The notes below the pieces were generated by a model. That model had not been told where the DNA came from. It saw nothing but the letters and a program-made list of their open reading frames with translations, and did not search any database. A stretch of DNA of 64,000 nt, from NCBI RefSeq assembly GCF_001552415.1, contig NZ_BCRD01000002.1, positions 496,001 through 560,000 on the forward strand, given 5' to 3'. The DNA comes from Corynebacterium xerosis NBRC 16721 = ATCC 373 (lineage in GTDB: Bacteria; Actinomycetota; Actinomycetes; Mycobacteriales; Mycobacteriaceae). The translations under genes and the position numbers were made by a program. Shown here in pieces: positions 19,601 through 27,634 of this stretch (position 1 is the stretch's first letter; each line of letters opens with the position of its first letter).

Positions 19601-20068
19601 CGTTGGTGGAATCCGGCGGTGGAGGACCAGGCGACCGACCGCGCCTACCGCATCGGGCAGCGCCGTGACGTGCAGGTGCACAAGCTCGTGGCCAAGGGGA
19701 CCATCGAGGAGCGCATCGACCAGGTCATCGCCGGCAAGGTCGATCTGGCGCGGGCGGTGATGCCCACCGGCGAGGCGTGGTTGACCGAGATGGGCCTGGA
19801 CGAGCTCCACCGTCTGTGGAAGCTTGACGACGAGCGCTCGCGCCGGGCCCGCGAGGCCTCCGACGCCGGGCACACCGTGGAAGACGAGTGGGCGCGCGAT
19901 TCCCGGAAGCGAAAGTCCGGCGTCGGCGACACCGGTCCCGATCAGCTCGCGGATGTCATCGCCTTCGGCGAGCGCCGCCGTGCCGATGGTGATGCGGGCT
20001 CCGGCACGAAGAAGCGCGGGCGGCGTGCACCCGGGATGAAGCAGGAGGACGACGATGGCCAACGGTGA
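16700..20068 (+). CDS. SNF2-family DNA-dependent ATPase/helicase
   Basis: 1122 aa. The N-terminal ~540 residues match the plan of bacterial SNF2 proteins with a DUF3670-type accessory domain. The motor follows: DDMGLGKTIQ near 563, DEAQAVKN near 697, LTGTPVENN near 728, then the second RecA lobe ending with NLTAANHVVHVDRWWNP and QATDRAYRIGQ. These proteins translocate on double-stranded DNA and remodel protein-DNA complexes. The ATG at 16700 gives the natural N terminus; no Shine-Dalgarno is present. It overlaps the next gene by 14 bp in another frame, so the two are translationally linked. A Lys/Arg-rich tail ends the protein. Confidence 0.92.
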   Translation: MSSATHVLHGLWIPDSGLHLWLERVDGHRVLAGLDDGARAALPGAAAAVLASVPRGRPEVELRTPKGRKVRHVLPTWTFVPERAVTVLESLRGDADDRAIAPDLRFLIRVQESMERWARSGRALVAVTWEDGRWWPQWRLPDGLKESSWRAQIAQRTPPVLVVNGGKGMLDDLIGRLFHWTVNALLADLPEPPKGRQAFVRSLLDSEPLRRASADAAADLAQWRASATGEDVRLLLVVEEPEDFEDPEPSRVIDIVRNRGGAGGADGDEGLSWPLRMHYRIGVDAPERLDPAMCRGSVLTQLRPQLELAQKVFPPFRDAASAGEGLDLLLTPDQVVALVADGVDKLREAGIAVMLPRAWMTAQPALRLEVSPRDDQPTGSVRGATEARVGFDQLVDYKWKLTLGDEELSDDEVRRLSESGSGLVRLRDSWVAADPEATRKALKFLEEQTKAGEATGKGSAALSEIHFADGAVAQAPVPVDVDARGWARAVFDDDADGKRATDEGSGGKNATGGGGAPGDAAAGFHGPRVPVPDGFAGELREYQRRGLDWLAWMSSAGFGVILADDMGLGKTIQILALLLHEKNGRLAAETDGERAAREELDAALEAGGDSVRALDGVVKRYPTLLIAPMSVVSNWAAEAAKFTPDLKVKVLHGANRPRGEELKRVAEGADLVVTTYGVVARDPGEWGAVQWDHVILDEAQAVKNPNTAASRAVRSLPARQRIALTGTPVENNLGELRAIMDFCNRNMLGSARSFRSRFAAPIERDGDVERAAELRQITAPFILRRMKTDPGILDDLPEKDENIALVPLTAEQALLYKGWIDELEREVDAAKGMKRRALVLQGITKLKQICNHPAHFQSDGSPLLNKGRHRSGKVAELERIVDAAVLDGERVLVFTQYTAFGSMLQPWLADRLGVDIPFLHGGVSRAARQRMVTEFNAPDGPPVMVLSLKAGGTGLNLTAANHVVHVDRWWNPAVEDQATDRAYRIGQRRDVQVHKLVAKGTIEERIDQVIAGKVDLARAVMPTGEAWLTEMGLDELHRLWKLDDERSRRAREASDAGHTVEDEWARDSRKRKSGVGDTGPDQLADVIAFGERRRADGDAGSGTKKRGRRAPGMKQEDDDGQR

Positions 20069-21077
20069 TGTGACCTGGGGCGACAACGTCATCTACGCCG
20101 ACTTCGGCGGCCGCGGCGATGCCCGCGGCGGCACGCGCGGGGCACGCGGGAAGAAGGGGGCGGCGCAGCGTCGCAAAGCAGGCGGCAAGGTCGTGCGGCC
20201 CCGCACCGAGATCGCGCGCAGGGTCTACGACGCCGTCGCGGACCGGGCCGAAGAAGGCCGCCGCGGGCGGGGCGAGGCGTACTTCCGCGACGGCAACGTG
20301 CTGGGCTTCCGCATGGTCGACGGGCAGATCGTCGGAGAGGTCCGCGGCAGCCAGATCGAGCCGTTCACCGTGGTGATCAAGCTTCCGTACCGCGACGCCG
20401 GAGTGGCCGCCGGGCTGCTGCGGTGGCTGGCGGGCACCACCGGCGCGGCCGATGACCTGGAGAAGGGCATTCTGCCGGGCAAGCAGCTCGACCAGCTGCT
20501 GCTGGCCGGTGACGAGGCGCCGACGTGCCGCTGCTCGTGCCCCGACGCGACGCTGGTGTGCAAGCACGCGGTGGCGGTGGCCGCGTCGGCGGCGCGGGCG
20601 ATCGACGCCGAGCCTCTCAACGCGCTGGAGCTGAGGGGGCTCGGGGTGCTCGAGGCGCGGCACAAACTGGCCGGGCTCGTCGCCGAGGCTGCGGCGCGGG
20701 CGACGGGGCGCGACGGCGACGGTGCGGCGCGCGGCCCGGTGCGCAGGCCGACGGGGCCGCGGACCGAGGATCCGGTGCTTGAAATCGTGGAGCAGGATTT
20801 CTGGGGGACGGACCTGCCGGCGATCGAGATCCCGAACCCGGAGACCATGGTGGTGCTGCGTGACACCGACCCGACGCTGCTGCACGCGGCGCTGCGGTCG
20901 ACGACGGTGCTGTCGGTGGAGACCCTGCGCGCCGTCGCCGACCTCGAGGACTGCTGGGACCACCTGACCTCGCCGCCGTCCTTCGATGACGTCGATCTCG
21001 ACGATGGTCCGGAGCGACGGCGCGGCGAAGACGACGACGGCATGGTGGCGGCCTCGTTCGACGACGATGCGGAGTGA
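20055..21077 (+). CDS. SWIM zinc-finger protein
   Basis: 340 aa. The SWIM zinc motif CRCSCPD...CKH (about residues 158-171) is clear; this finger binds DNA or protein and is a frequent partner of bacterial SNF2 ATPases. The N terminus is Arg/Gly/Lys-rich and includes a CGTCGCAAAGC motif copy (20169-20179). The C-terminal third is acidic. It overlaps the SNF2 gene by 14 bp, so the products probably act together, but the process is unknown. Confidence 0.9.
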   Translation: MANGDVTWGDNVIYADFGGRGDARGGTRGARGKKGAAQRRKAGGKVVRPRTEIARRVYDAVADRAEEGRRGRGEAYFRDGNVLGFRMVDGQIVGEVRGSQIEPFTVVIKLPYRDAGVAAGLLRWLAGTTGAADDLEKGILPGKQLDQLLLAGDEAPTCRCSCPDATLVCKHAVAVAASAARAIDAEPLNALELRGLGVLEARHKLAGLVAEAAARATGRDGDGAARGPVRRPTGPRTEDPVLEIVEQDFWGTDLPAIEIPNPETMVVLRDTDPTLLHAALRSTTVLSVETLRAVADLEDCWDHLTSPPSFDDVDLDDGPERRRGEDDDGMVAASFDDDAE

Positions 21078-21134
21078 GTCGGGCGTGATGGCGCGCCGGG
21101 GGTGTTTCGCCCGGCGGTGATCCGGGGGCTCTGA

Positions 21135-21140
21135 TAGGAA
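21135..21140 (+). promoter_or_regulatory. -10 box of the Mre11-like gene (leaderless)
   Basis: TAGGAA lies 7 nt before the ATG at 21148, suggesting that this gene pair has its own promoter in addition to any read-through from the SNF2/SWIM pair. Confidence 0.4.
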
Positions 21141-21147
21141 TCGGGGC

Positions 21148-22338
21148 ATGGATGAGCAGCGGGATTCGCGGGCGGCGGACGGGTCGGCGGTGCGGTTCCT
21201 GCACACGTCGGACTGGCAGTTGGGCATGACGCGGTGGTTTCTCAGGGAGGGCGACGGCGAGGCGCAGGCCAGGTTTTCGGCGGATCGCCTCGAGGCCGTG
21301 CGGCGGCTGGGGCGGCTGGCGCAGGAGCGGGGCGCGGAGTTCATCGTCGTGGCCGGCGACGTCTTCGAGTCAAACACTTTGCCGGAACGCGATTTCCAGC
21401 GTGCGCTGGACGTGATCCGAGAGCTGCCCGTCCCGGTGTATTTGCTGCCGGGCAATCATGACGCGCTGGATGCGACGTCGATCTACCACCGCCGCGTGTT
21501 CGACGAGGTGGCGCAGAAGGGCGTCCACGTCCTGCGCGATTCGGAACCGGTGGAGGTGCGCCCGGGAGTGGAGATCGTCGGGGCGCCGCTGACCAGCAGG
21601 GCCCCGGATACGGATGTGCTCGCCGAGGCGCTGGCGGGGCTGGAGCCCACCGCCGGGGTGCGCATCGCCGTCGCGCATGGCCAGGTCGCGGGATTCGGCG
21701 CGGAGGTGGGGGAGACGCTGTCGCTGGATGCGGTGGCGGAGGCCGTCGGCAAGCGTGCCGTGCATTACGTGGCCGTGGGCGATTCCCACTCGACGCAGCA
21801 GCTCGACGACGCCGGGCGGATGTGGTTTTCCGGGTCGCCCGAAACGACGGATTACGACGACAAGGAGAGGCATTCCGGCAACGTCCTGGTCGTCGACGCC
21901 TCGCCGGATGCGGAGCCGTTGGTGGAGGTGGCGCACATCGGCCAGTGGAACTTCCGGGCCATGGAGCGCGATTTCGCCGGGGTCGAGGATGCGCGGGCGT
22001 GGTTGGACGAGCTGCGGATGCTCACCGACAAGTCCCGGACGTGCGTGAAGTATTCGTTGCGCGGGACGCTCAATCTCATCGGCTCGGCGGAGTTGAAGCG
22101 GGGCATGGAGGAGATCGCCCCGTCGTTCGCCGCGCTGTACCGCCGGGGCAGCGGCAGCGAGGTCACCGTGGTGCCGGAGGACGGCGACATCACGTCGCTG
22201 GGGCTCAACGGATTCCCGCTCGACGCCGCGGAGCAATTGAAGGCGCGGACGGCGGACGGGGCGTTGGCAGACGAGGATCGCCGGGCGGCGGCCGATGCCC
22301 TGGGGCTGTTGGCGCGTTTGGCCGGGACCGGGAAGTAG
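21148..22338 (+). CDS. Mre11/SbcD-like (YhaO-like) metallophosphoesterase nuclease
   Basis: 396 aa with the calcineurin-like phosphoesterase motifs of DNA repair nucleases: HTSDWQ near residue 22, VVAGDVFES near 71, LPGNHD near 103, VAHGQ and VGDSHS. The usual DxH of Mre11/SbcD reads D-W-Q here, so one canonical metal ligand is Gln. The C-terminal capping region is about 120 residues. The downstream Rad50-like ATPase starts 9 bp later, so the two form an operon and surely a complex. The likely role is end-processing in double-strand-break repair or attack on unusual DNA. SbcD versus YhaO naming is uncertain. Confidence 0.85.
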   Translation: MDEQRDSRAADGSAVRFLHTSDWQLGMTRWFLREGDGEAQARFSADRLEAVRRLGRLAQERGAEFIVVAGDVFESNTLPERDFQRALDVIRELPVPVYLLPGNHDALDATSIYHRRVFDEVAQKGVHVLRDSEPVEVRPGVEIVGAPLTSRAPDTDVLAEALAGLEPTAGVRIAVAHGQVAGFGAEVGETLSLDAVAEAVGKRAVHYVAVGDSHSTQQLDDAGRMWFSGSPETTDYDDKERHSGNVLVVDASPDAEPLVEVAHIGQWNFRAMERDFAGVEDARAWLDELRMLTDKSRTCVKYSLRGTLNLIGSAELKRGMEEIAPSFAALYRRGSGSEVTVVPEDGDITSLGLNGFPLDAAEQLKARTADGALADEDRRAAADALGLLARLAGTGK

Positions 22339-22347
22339 GGGCGGACC

Positions 22348-25107
22348 ATGAAACTGCATTCGATCGAGCTGAAGAACGTCCGCGGCATCGAGCATCTGGT
22401 GGCCGACGAGCTGCCGGACCGCGGCGTGATCGTCATCGCCGGCGACAACGAGATGGGCAAGTCCACCATCGCCGAAGCGATCCACGTGGCGTTGACCTGG
22501 CCCGCGAAGTCCGACCGCAAGGAAGTCAAGGCCCTGCGGCCGAACAACCGCGACACGTTCCCGGACGTGACGCTGGACATGACGCTGGGCGGGACGCGGT
22601 TCACCATGCGCAAGGTGTTCGCGGGCAACCGCAACGCCACTCTGACCGAGATTTCGGTGGCGGAACCCGCACCCAAGCAGCTGGCGGGCGACGCCGCGCA
22701 GCAGTGGCTCAACGAGCTGACCCGCGGCGAGGGCACGCGCGACCTGTGGAACGCGTTCGTGGCCCGCCAGGGCACCGAGCAGAAGGCACTGCAAATGGGT
22801 GCGTACGCGCAGGTGACGGCGGCCCTGCAGGAGGCGTCCGGCGGATCGGCGGAAACCGACGAGCAGAAGTCCATCGTCGAGGCGGCGCTGGCGGAGCGTG
22901 CGCTGTATTACACGGCGCAGGGCAAGGAGAAATCCTCTCTGAAGGAGGCGGCCGCGGCGGTGGAGGCCGCCGATGCCCGCTACGCCGCGGCGTCCGCGCG
23001 CGTGGAGGAAGTGCGCGACTTGGTCGACGAGGCGAAGAAGAACGATCGGCGTCGGGCCGAGCTCGAATCGGATCTGCCAGCGGCGGAAGCCGAGGTTGCG
23101 TCGTGGCGCGCGACGGTGGCGGAGCTCAAGGAATTCCATCACGCCAAGTCGAAGGCCGACGATGCAGTGACGTTGGCGACGGTGGAGCTGAACAACGCCC
23201 GCTCGGCGCAGGACGCGCGCGCCGAGCTGATCGCGCAGGAGAAGCAGGCCCAGACGGCTTTGGATGCGGTCGTCGCGGAGCTGGTGCCGCTGCGCGAGGC
23301 CGCGGCGGCGGAGGCACGGGACGTCGACGCGATCGAGGCGACGGTGGTCCGGACGCGGGCGAAGCGGGACCGGGCACGTCGGCTGCTGCATGTGGCGGAC
23401 ACGGATCTGGCGCATTGCGTGAACGTCCGTAAGCTCGCCGAACTCGACGAGGTCCTCGATCGGGTCCGCGAGCTCGACGAGGTGGTCAAGGTCAAGCGGC
23501 GCAAGCTCGCCGAGCACCGCATCACCGCCGACGACGCCAAGCGGGCCTATGACGCGGAAAACGAATGGCGTACGGCGACGACGGTGCTGGAGGCGTCGTC
23601 GTCGGAATTGAGTGTCAGGGCCGCGACCGCGGCGACGGTGTCTGTGGACGGGGAGGACGTGGAGGTCGGCGAGCAGGCCGTCACCCGTGCCGTCACCGCG
23701 CCGACGAGCGTGCGGGTAGGCGAGGTCACCGTCACCGTCACCCCGGGTGACGGGGCCGGCGAGTACTCGGGCCGGGCGGCGCTGGCGAAGGAGAAGCTCG
23801 ACGACATCCTGTCGGACCTGGGGGTCAGCTCCGTCAAGCGGGCGGAAGAAAAGGCGAAGGCGCGCGCGGCCGTCGAATCCGAGTTGGAAATCGCCCGCAC
23901 CCGCCTCGACGCCGAACTGAGCAACCGCGATCTCGGCGAGATGCAGGACGCGCGCGTGGGGCTCGACGCCGACGTCGAGGCCTACCCGGGCATCCGCGCC
24001 GACATGATCGCCGGTTGGTCAGGCAATGGTGACGGCGATGGTGATGACGACCCCACTGGCACGGACGACGGCACTGGCGACGGTGTGGCCGCCTCCTCCG
24101 ACGCCGCCTTCGTTGCCTCCGATTTGCCCGACGACGAGGCCGAGGCGCAGCGCATCCTCGACGACGCGCGGGAGGCCGAGCGCACCGCGGGCGTCGAGTA
24201 CGAGGCCGCCATGCAGGCGGCGCAGTCGATGAGCGCCCGCCCGGCCCGCCACGAATTGCACCGGAAGCAGGCCGATGAGCACGCCAGGGTCGAAGACGTC
24301 CGCCGGGCGGTCGACGCCCTGACCGAAGCCCGCGCACGCGAGAACGACGAGGACCTCGCCGAGCGGTTGGCGGGTGCCGAGGCCACGTTCGCCGATGCCC
24401 GGGTCGCGGCCGACCGTGCCCGCGAGGCATTGGTCGAGCGCGGCGCCGAAGATGCCGACGCGTCACTGATCGGGGCCGAGTCGTACTTGGAAGGACTGCG
24501 CGACGAGCAGATGAAGTTGCGCGTCCGCCGGGGCGGGCTGACCGGCGAGCTCAAGTCCGTCTCCGGCGTCAACGAGGAGCTGGCCGAAGCCGACGCGGAG
24601 CGCACCCGCCTGCGCCGCGAACTGGAGTCGATCAATCGGCGGGCCGCGGCGGCGAAGCTGCTGTACGAGACCCTTGAGGCCGCCCGCAAGGAGACCCGCC
24701 GGACCATCGGCGAGCCGCTGCTGCAGAAGCTGGCGCAGTACGGCGGCGCGGTCTTCGGGCACAGCACCACGTTCGAGCTCGACGAGGGCATGGCGGTGAA
24801 GTCGCGGTCCAACGCCTCCGGCACCTTCGAATTCGATGCGCTTTCCGGAGGTGCCCAGGAGCAGATCGACGTGCTGCTGCGCCTGGCCGTCGCCGGCGTC
24901 ATGGACGGCGAAGGCGGTGCGCCGGTGATCATCGACGATGCGCTGGGCTACTCCGACCCGGATCGCCTGCGGAAGATGAACAACGCCTTCGCCCGCGCCG
25001 GAGAGGACAGCCAGATCCTGGTGCTGACCTGTTACCCGGAGCGGTTCTCCCGGATCGGCGGCAGTCACCGCCTGGACATGGCAGAACTGTTGCGCACAGA
25101 CGACTGA
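22348..25107 (+). CDS. Rad50/SbcC-like (YhaN-like) SMC ATPase without a zinc hook
   Basis: 919 aa. Walker A GDNEMGKST (about residues 32-40) is at the N end; the ABC signature LSGGAQEQID (near 830) and Walker B VIIDDALGYSD are at the C end, with long Ala/Glu/Arg-rich coiled coils between. The protein has only two cysteines and no CxxC, so the zinc hook of SbcC/Rad50 is missing. A beta-rich segment near residues 410-475 (SVDGEDVEVG, VTVTVTPGDG) and an acidic Gly/Asp stretch near 560-575 occupy the middle instead. Walker B ends in DD rather than DE, as in the YhaN branch. It works with the preceding nuclease. Confidence 0.87.
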   Translation: MKLHSIELKNVRGIEHLVADELPDRGVIVIAGDNEMGKSTIAEAIHVALTWPAKSDRKEVKALRPNNRDTFPDVTLDMTLGGTRFTMRKVFAGNRNATLTEISVAEPAPKQLAGDAAQQWLNELTRGEGTRDLWNAFVARQGTEQKALQMGAYAQVTAALQEASGGSAETDEQKSIVEAALAERALYYTAQGKEKSSLKEAAAAVEAADARYAAASARVEEVRDLVDEAKKNDRRRAELESDLPAAEAEVASWRATVAELKEFHHAKSKADDAVTLATVELNNARSAQDARAELIAQEKQAQTALDAVVAELVPLREAAAAEARDVDAIEATVVRTRAKRDRARRLLHVADTDLAHCVNVRKLAELDEVLDRVRELDEVVKVKRRKLAEHRITADDAKRAYDAENEWRTATTVLEASSSELSVRAATAATVSVDGEDVEVGEQAVTRAVTAPTSVRVGEVTVTVTPGDGAGEYSGRAALAKEKLDDILSDLGVSSVKRAEEKAKARAAVESELEIARTRLDAELSNRDLGEMQDARVGLDADVEAYPGIRADMIAGWSGNGDGDGDDDPTGTDDGTGDGVAASSDAAFVASDLPDDEAEAQRILDDAREAERTAGVEYEAAMQAAQSMSARPARHELHRKQADEHARVEDVRRAVDALTEARARENDEDLAERLAGAEATFADARVAADRAREALVERGAEDADASLIGAESYLEGLRDEQMKLRVRRGGLTGELKSVSGVNEELAEADAERTRLRRELESINRRAAAAKLLYETLEAARKETRRTIGEPLLQKLAQYGGAVFGHSTTFELDEGMAVKSRSNASGTFEFDALSGGAQEQIDVLLRLAVAGVMDGEGGAPVIIDDALGYSDPDRLRKMNNAFARAGEDSQILVLTCYPERFSRIGGSHRLDMAELLRTDD

Positions 25108-25206
25108 CACCTGTGAGGGCGTGGCGAGGCCGGTGTAAGCGCCCGACGCCTGCGCTTATGACGTCAACGCGGGCGCGCCGTCGCGGCCGGCGTGCATGCG
25201 ACGACG

Positions 25207-25244
25207 AAAAAGGGGCGTCCCCACCGAATCGGTGGGGACGCCCC
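25207..25244 (-). terminator. Terminator of the YceI gene
   Basis: Near-perfect stem GGGGCGTCCCCACCG (25212-25226) / CGGTGGGGACGCCCC (25230-25244), followed on the minus strand by TTTTT. It also lies 105 bp past the Rad50-like gene on the plus strand. A CGTCGTCAAGC motif variant follows at 25243. Confidence 0.85.
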
Positions 25245-25301
25245 GTCGTCAAGCAAAGGGAGACGCTGCCCTTCGCCGAACGAGTCAGCCGAAAGCCGGA
25301 A

Positions 25302-25844
25302 CTACTGGGCCTTGACGGCGGAGATCTCGATCTCCAGGACGACCTTGTCGGAGACCATGACGCCGGAGTTCAGCGGGGCCTGCCAGTCGACGCCGAAGTC
25401 CTTGCGGTTGATGGAGCCCGAGGCGGTCAGGCCGATGCGCTCCAGGTCGTAGGCGTCGACGTTGGTGCCCTCGAACTCGACGTCGAGATCGATGGACTTG
25501 GTGACGCCCTTGATGGTCAGGTCGCCGGTCAGGACGCCCTCGTTGTCGCCGGTGACCTTGGCGTCGGTGGCGACGAAGGTGATCTCCGGGTACTTCTCGA
25601 CCTCGAAGAAATCGCCGGTGCGGACGTGGCCGTCACGGTCGGCGTTGCCGGTGTCGATGGACGTGGCCTGGATGACGACGTTGGCGGCGTTGTTGACGTT
25701 CTCCGGATCGATGGTGAAGGAACCGGCGTAGTCGGTGAACTGGCCGCGGGTCTTGGTGACCATCGCGTGGCGGACCATGAAGCCGAGCTGCGAGTGCGAC
25801 GGGTCGATGTTCCAGGTGCCGGCGAAGTTGGGGGAGAGAGCCAT
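25302..25844 (-). CDS. YceI family protein
   Basis: 180 aa. The lipocalin-like YceI fold is indicated by GTWNIDPSHSQLGF at the N terminus, then VKHAMV-like VRHAMV, FTDYAGSFTID, DFFEVEKYPEITF and the GDLTIKGVTKSI segment. Family members bind isoprenoid-like lipids; no signal peptide is visible here, so it is probably cytoplasmic. The ATG at 25844 has AAAGGAC upstream. It is divergent from a MarR regulator, a common arrangement in which the regulator may control it. Confidence 0.9.
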   Translation of the reverse strand: MALSPNFAGTWNIDPSHSQLGFMVRHAMVTKTRGQFTDYAGSFTIDPENVNNAANVVIQATSIDTGNADRDGHVRTGDFFEVEKYPEITFVATDAKVTGDNEGVLTGDLTIKGVTKSIDLDVEFEGTNVDAYDLERIGLTASGSINRKDFGVDWQAPLNSGVMVSDKVVLEIEISAVKAQ

Positions 25845-25916
25845 GGGAAGAGTCCTTTCAACGTTTCCGGGGGACACGTGCACGATTGCACGGATCACGC
25901 CCGGCGGCTAGTTGCC

Positions 25917-25963
25917 GTATCAACAATGAACACTGTAGCGACGCATGGATGACGTGTCAACAA
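25917..25963. promoter_or_regulatory. Repeated GTRTCAACAA in the yceI-marR divergent region
   Basis: GTATCAACAA at 25917-25926 and GTGTCAACAA at 25954-25963, both in the 168-bp region between divergent genes. The spacing of 37 bp and the position make them candidate regulator sites. Inference only. Confidence 0.35.
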
Positions 25964-25999
25964 CTTTCCGGATTTTGGTGAAACACGTGGTCATTGGGG

Positions 26000-26005
26000 T
26001 AGCGT
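26000..26005 (+). promoter_or_regulatory. -10 box of first marR gene (leaderless)
   Basis: TAGCGT lies 7 nt before the ATG at 26013. It overlaps the in-frame GTG at 26004 and therefore favours the ATG. Confidence 0.45.
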
Positions 26006-26012
26006 GAGCGAC

Positions 26013-26501
26013 ATGCAGCAGGAAGTTCCGTGGCTCAATGACGACGAGCAAACTCTTTGGCGGGCGATGATGGGCGCCGCAAAGGCAGTCGAGCGCGCGA
26101 TGGACACGCGCCTGCTCACCACCGAGGAGATTTCCAGCGCGGACTTTTCCGTGCTGGTCCAGCTCTCCGAAGCGGAGGGGGGCACGGTGCGCATGCGCGA
26201 ACTGTGCGAGGGCCTGAAGTGGGACCGCAGCCGCATGTCGCACCAGATCACCCGCATGGAAAAGCGCGGCCTGGTGACCAAGCTGCGCTGCGCCAACGAT
26301 TCCCGCGGCATCGACGTCGAACTGACCGCGCACGGCCGCGAGGTCATCGAGCGCGCCGCACCGGATCACGTCCGCATGATCCGCCGCATCGTCTTCGACG
26401 AACTCGACTCGATCCCGGGCCTCGACCGCGACGCTGCTCTGACGGCCATGCGCGCCATTTCCGCCGCCGCCGAGGATTTCCGCGGCGAGACGATCGCGTA
26501 A
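26013..26501 (+). CDS. MarR-family transcriptional regulator (1)
   Basis: 162 aa. A winged-helix domain with the MarR plan: a dimer helix at the N terminus, FSVLVQLSEA, recognition helix around KWDRSRMSHQITRMEKRGLV and wing KLRCANDSRGIDVELT. It binds operator DNA as a dimer, usually repressing a neighbouring gene and releasing on ligand binding. It is divergent from yceI and 93 bp upstream of a close paralogue. The start at ATG 26013 is chosen from the -10 box; GTG 26004 is the alternative. Confidence 0.9.
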   Translation: MQQEVPWLNDDEQTLWRAMMGAAKAVERAMDTRLLTTEEISSADFSVLVQLSEAEGGTVRMRELCEGLKWDRSRMSHQITRMEKRGLVTKLRCANDSRGIDVELTAHGREVIERAAPDHVRMIRRIVFDELDSIPGLDRDAALTAMRAISAAAEDFRGETIA

Positions 26502-26581
26502 CCGGCGCCCGCCGGCCCTTGCCAACCCCCGCCAACCCCGCCGCGCGGCGTCTCGACTACGCCCGCGGGCGGTATCCCCGT

Positions 26582-26587
26582 TAGCCT
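26582..26587 (+). promoter_or_regulatory. -10 box of second marR gene (leaderless)
   Basis: TAGCCT lies 7 nt before the ATG at 26595; no ribosome site is present. Confidence 0.45.
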
Positions 26588-26594
26588 TGTCCCC

Positions 26595-27086
26595 ATGAAC
26601 GCCCCCTTGAACGACTATGACTGGCTCACCGACGACGAGCAGCAGTTCTGGCAGATGCTCGTGTCCACCTTCCGCAGCGTGGAGCGCAACATTGAGGCGA
26701 CGCTGCGCGAGCGCACGGGGTTGACGTTCGGCGACTTCACGGTGCTCATCGCGCTGAGCGAAACCGAGGACGGCGTCATGCACGTCGACGAGCTGTGCCG
26801 TCGCCTGAAGTGGAATCACCCGCGCGCGCTGCTGCACACCTCGCGCATGGAAAAGCGCGGCGTCATCAGCGTCGAGGATCCGGGCGCCGACCCGGACGCC
26901 GACTACACGGTGGCCCTGACCGGCGTCGGCCGCCACGTGTTCGCGGAGGCGGCGCCGGATTACGTCGGCACCGTCCGGTCGGAGGTCTTCGAGCAGCTTT
27001 CCGACGACGACCTCGCCCACATGACCCGCTGCTTCACGACGATCATGAACCACGCCGAGCAGGGCAACGGTTCGAAGCTGCTGTAG
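26595..27086 (+). CDS. MarR-family transcriptional regulator (2)
   Basis: 163 aa, paralogue of the preceding gene: both begin with a W-L-x-D-D-E-Q motif, share FTVLIALSE-type helix 2 and KWNHPRALLHTSRMEKRGVI recognition region. The wing (DPGADPDADYTVALT) differs, so DNA or ligand preference may differ too. It has its own leaderless-type promoter rather than being strictly co-transcribed. Target genes unknown. Confidence 0.88.
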   Translation: MNAPLNDYDWLTDDEQQFWQMLVSTFRSVERNIEATLRERTGLTFGDFTVLIALSETEDGVMHVDELCRRLKWNHPRALLHTSRMEKRGVISVEDPGADPDADYTVALTGVGRHVFAEAAPDYVGTVRSEVFEQLSDDDLAHMTRCFTTIMNHAEQGNGSKLL

Positions 27087-27133
27087 TACTTTCCCGGCGC
27101 AGGCCCCGCCCGGCGGTGAATGCCGTGTTCCCG

Positions 27134-27139
27134 TATAAC
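27134..27139 (+). promoter_or_regulatory. -10 box of pspC-domain gene (leaderless)
   Basis: TATAAC lies 6 nt before the ATG at 27146, a near-consensus -10 hexamer. Confidence 0.55.
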
Positions 27140-27145
27140 GGGGGC

Positions 27146-27397
27146 ATGGCGAACATGGACAAGAACGGACTTTTCAACCAGCAGAAGGTGTCGGCATCCA
27201 TCGACCGGATGGCGGGCCGACCCGTGCGGCGCAGCCACTCCAACAAGTGGGTCGCCGGCGTGTGCGGCGGCATCGAGGAGGCCACCGGCTTCAGCGGCAC
27301 CGCGCTGCGCGTGATCTTCGCCGTCCTTGCGTTGACCGTCGCGCCGCTGGCCCTGATCCTGTACTTGGGCGCGTGGCTGGTCATCCCGGAAGCGTAG
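27146..27397 (+). CDS. PspC-domain membrane protein
   Basis: 83 aa. The PspC signature is clear: RSHSNKWVAGVCGGIEEATG followed by one long hydrophobic segment (about residues 50-80) ending in GAWLVIPEA. PspC proteins take part in envelope-stress sensing; here it is a small stand-alone protein with no pspA nearby. The ATG at 27146 is preferred from the -10 box; a second ATG at 27155 is possible. Confidence 0.87.
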   Translation: MANMDKNGLFNQQKVSASIDRMAGRPVRRSHSNKWVAGVCGGIEEATGFSGTALRVIFAVLALTVAPLALILYLGAWLVIPEA

Positions 27398-27553
27398 GGA
27401 TACCGGAGGAGTGGGGATTTCGGCGGGGATTCGTCGGAGATTCCGGCAAGGATTGTGTAAGTAACCGTCTGGGATTCGATGCGAACGACCGGCCCTTTCG
27501 TTGTTCGTGCCGGGGCGGTGCTAAAGTATCGAACGTTGCCCGCAAGGGCGCAC

Positions 27554-27626
27554 GCCTCCGTAGCTCAGTGGATAGAGCACCGGTTTCCGGTACCGAAGGT
27601 CGTAGGTTCGACTCCTATCGGGGGCA
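27554..27626 (+). tRNA. tRNA-Arg (anticodon CCG)
   Basis: 73 nt fold cleanly: acceptor GCCTCCG/CGGGGGC, D-arm GCTC...GAGC, anticodon loop TTCCGGT giving anticodon CCG (codon CGG), T-arm with TTCGACT loop, discriminator A. CCA is not encoded. The outermost pair of the anticodon stem is a C-A mismatch. A strong terminator follows immediately. Confidence 0.95.
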
Positions 27627-27634
27627 CGAAAACA

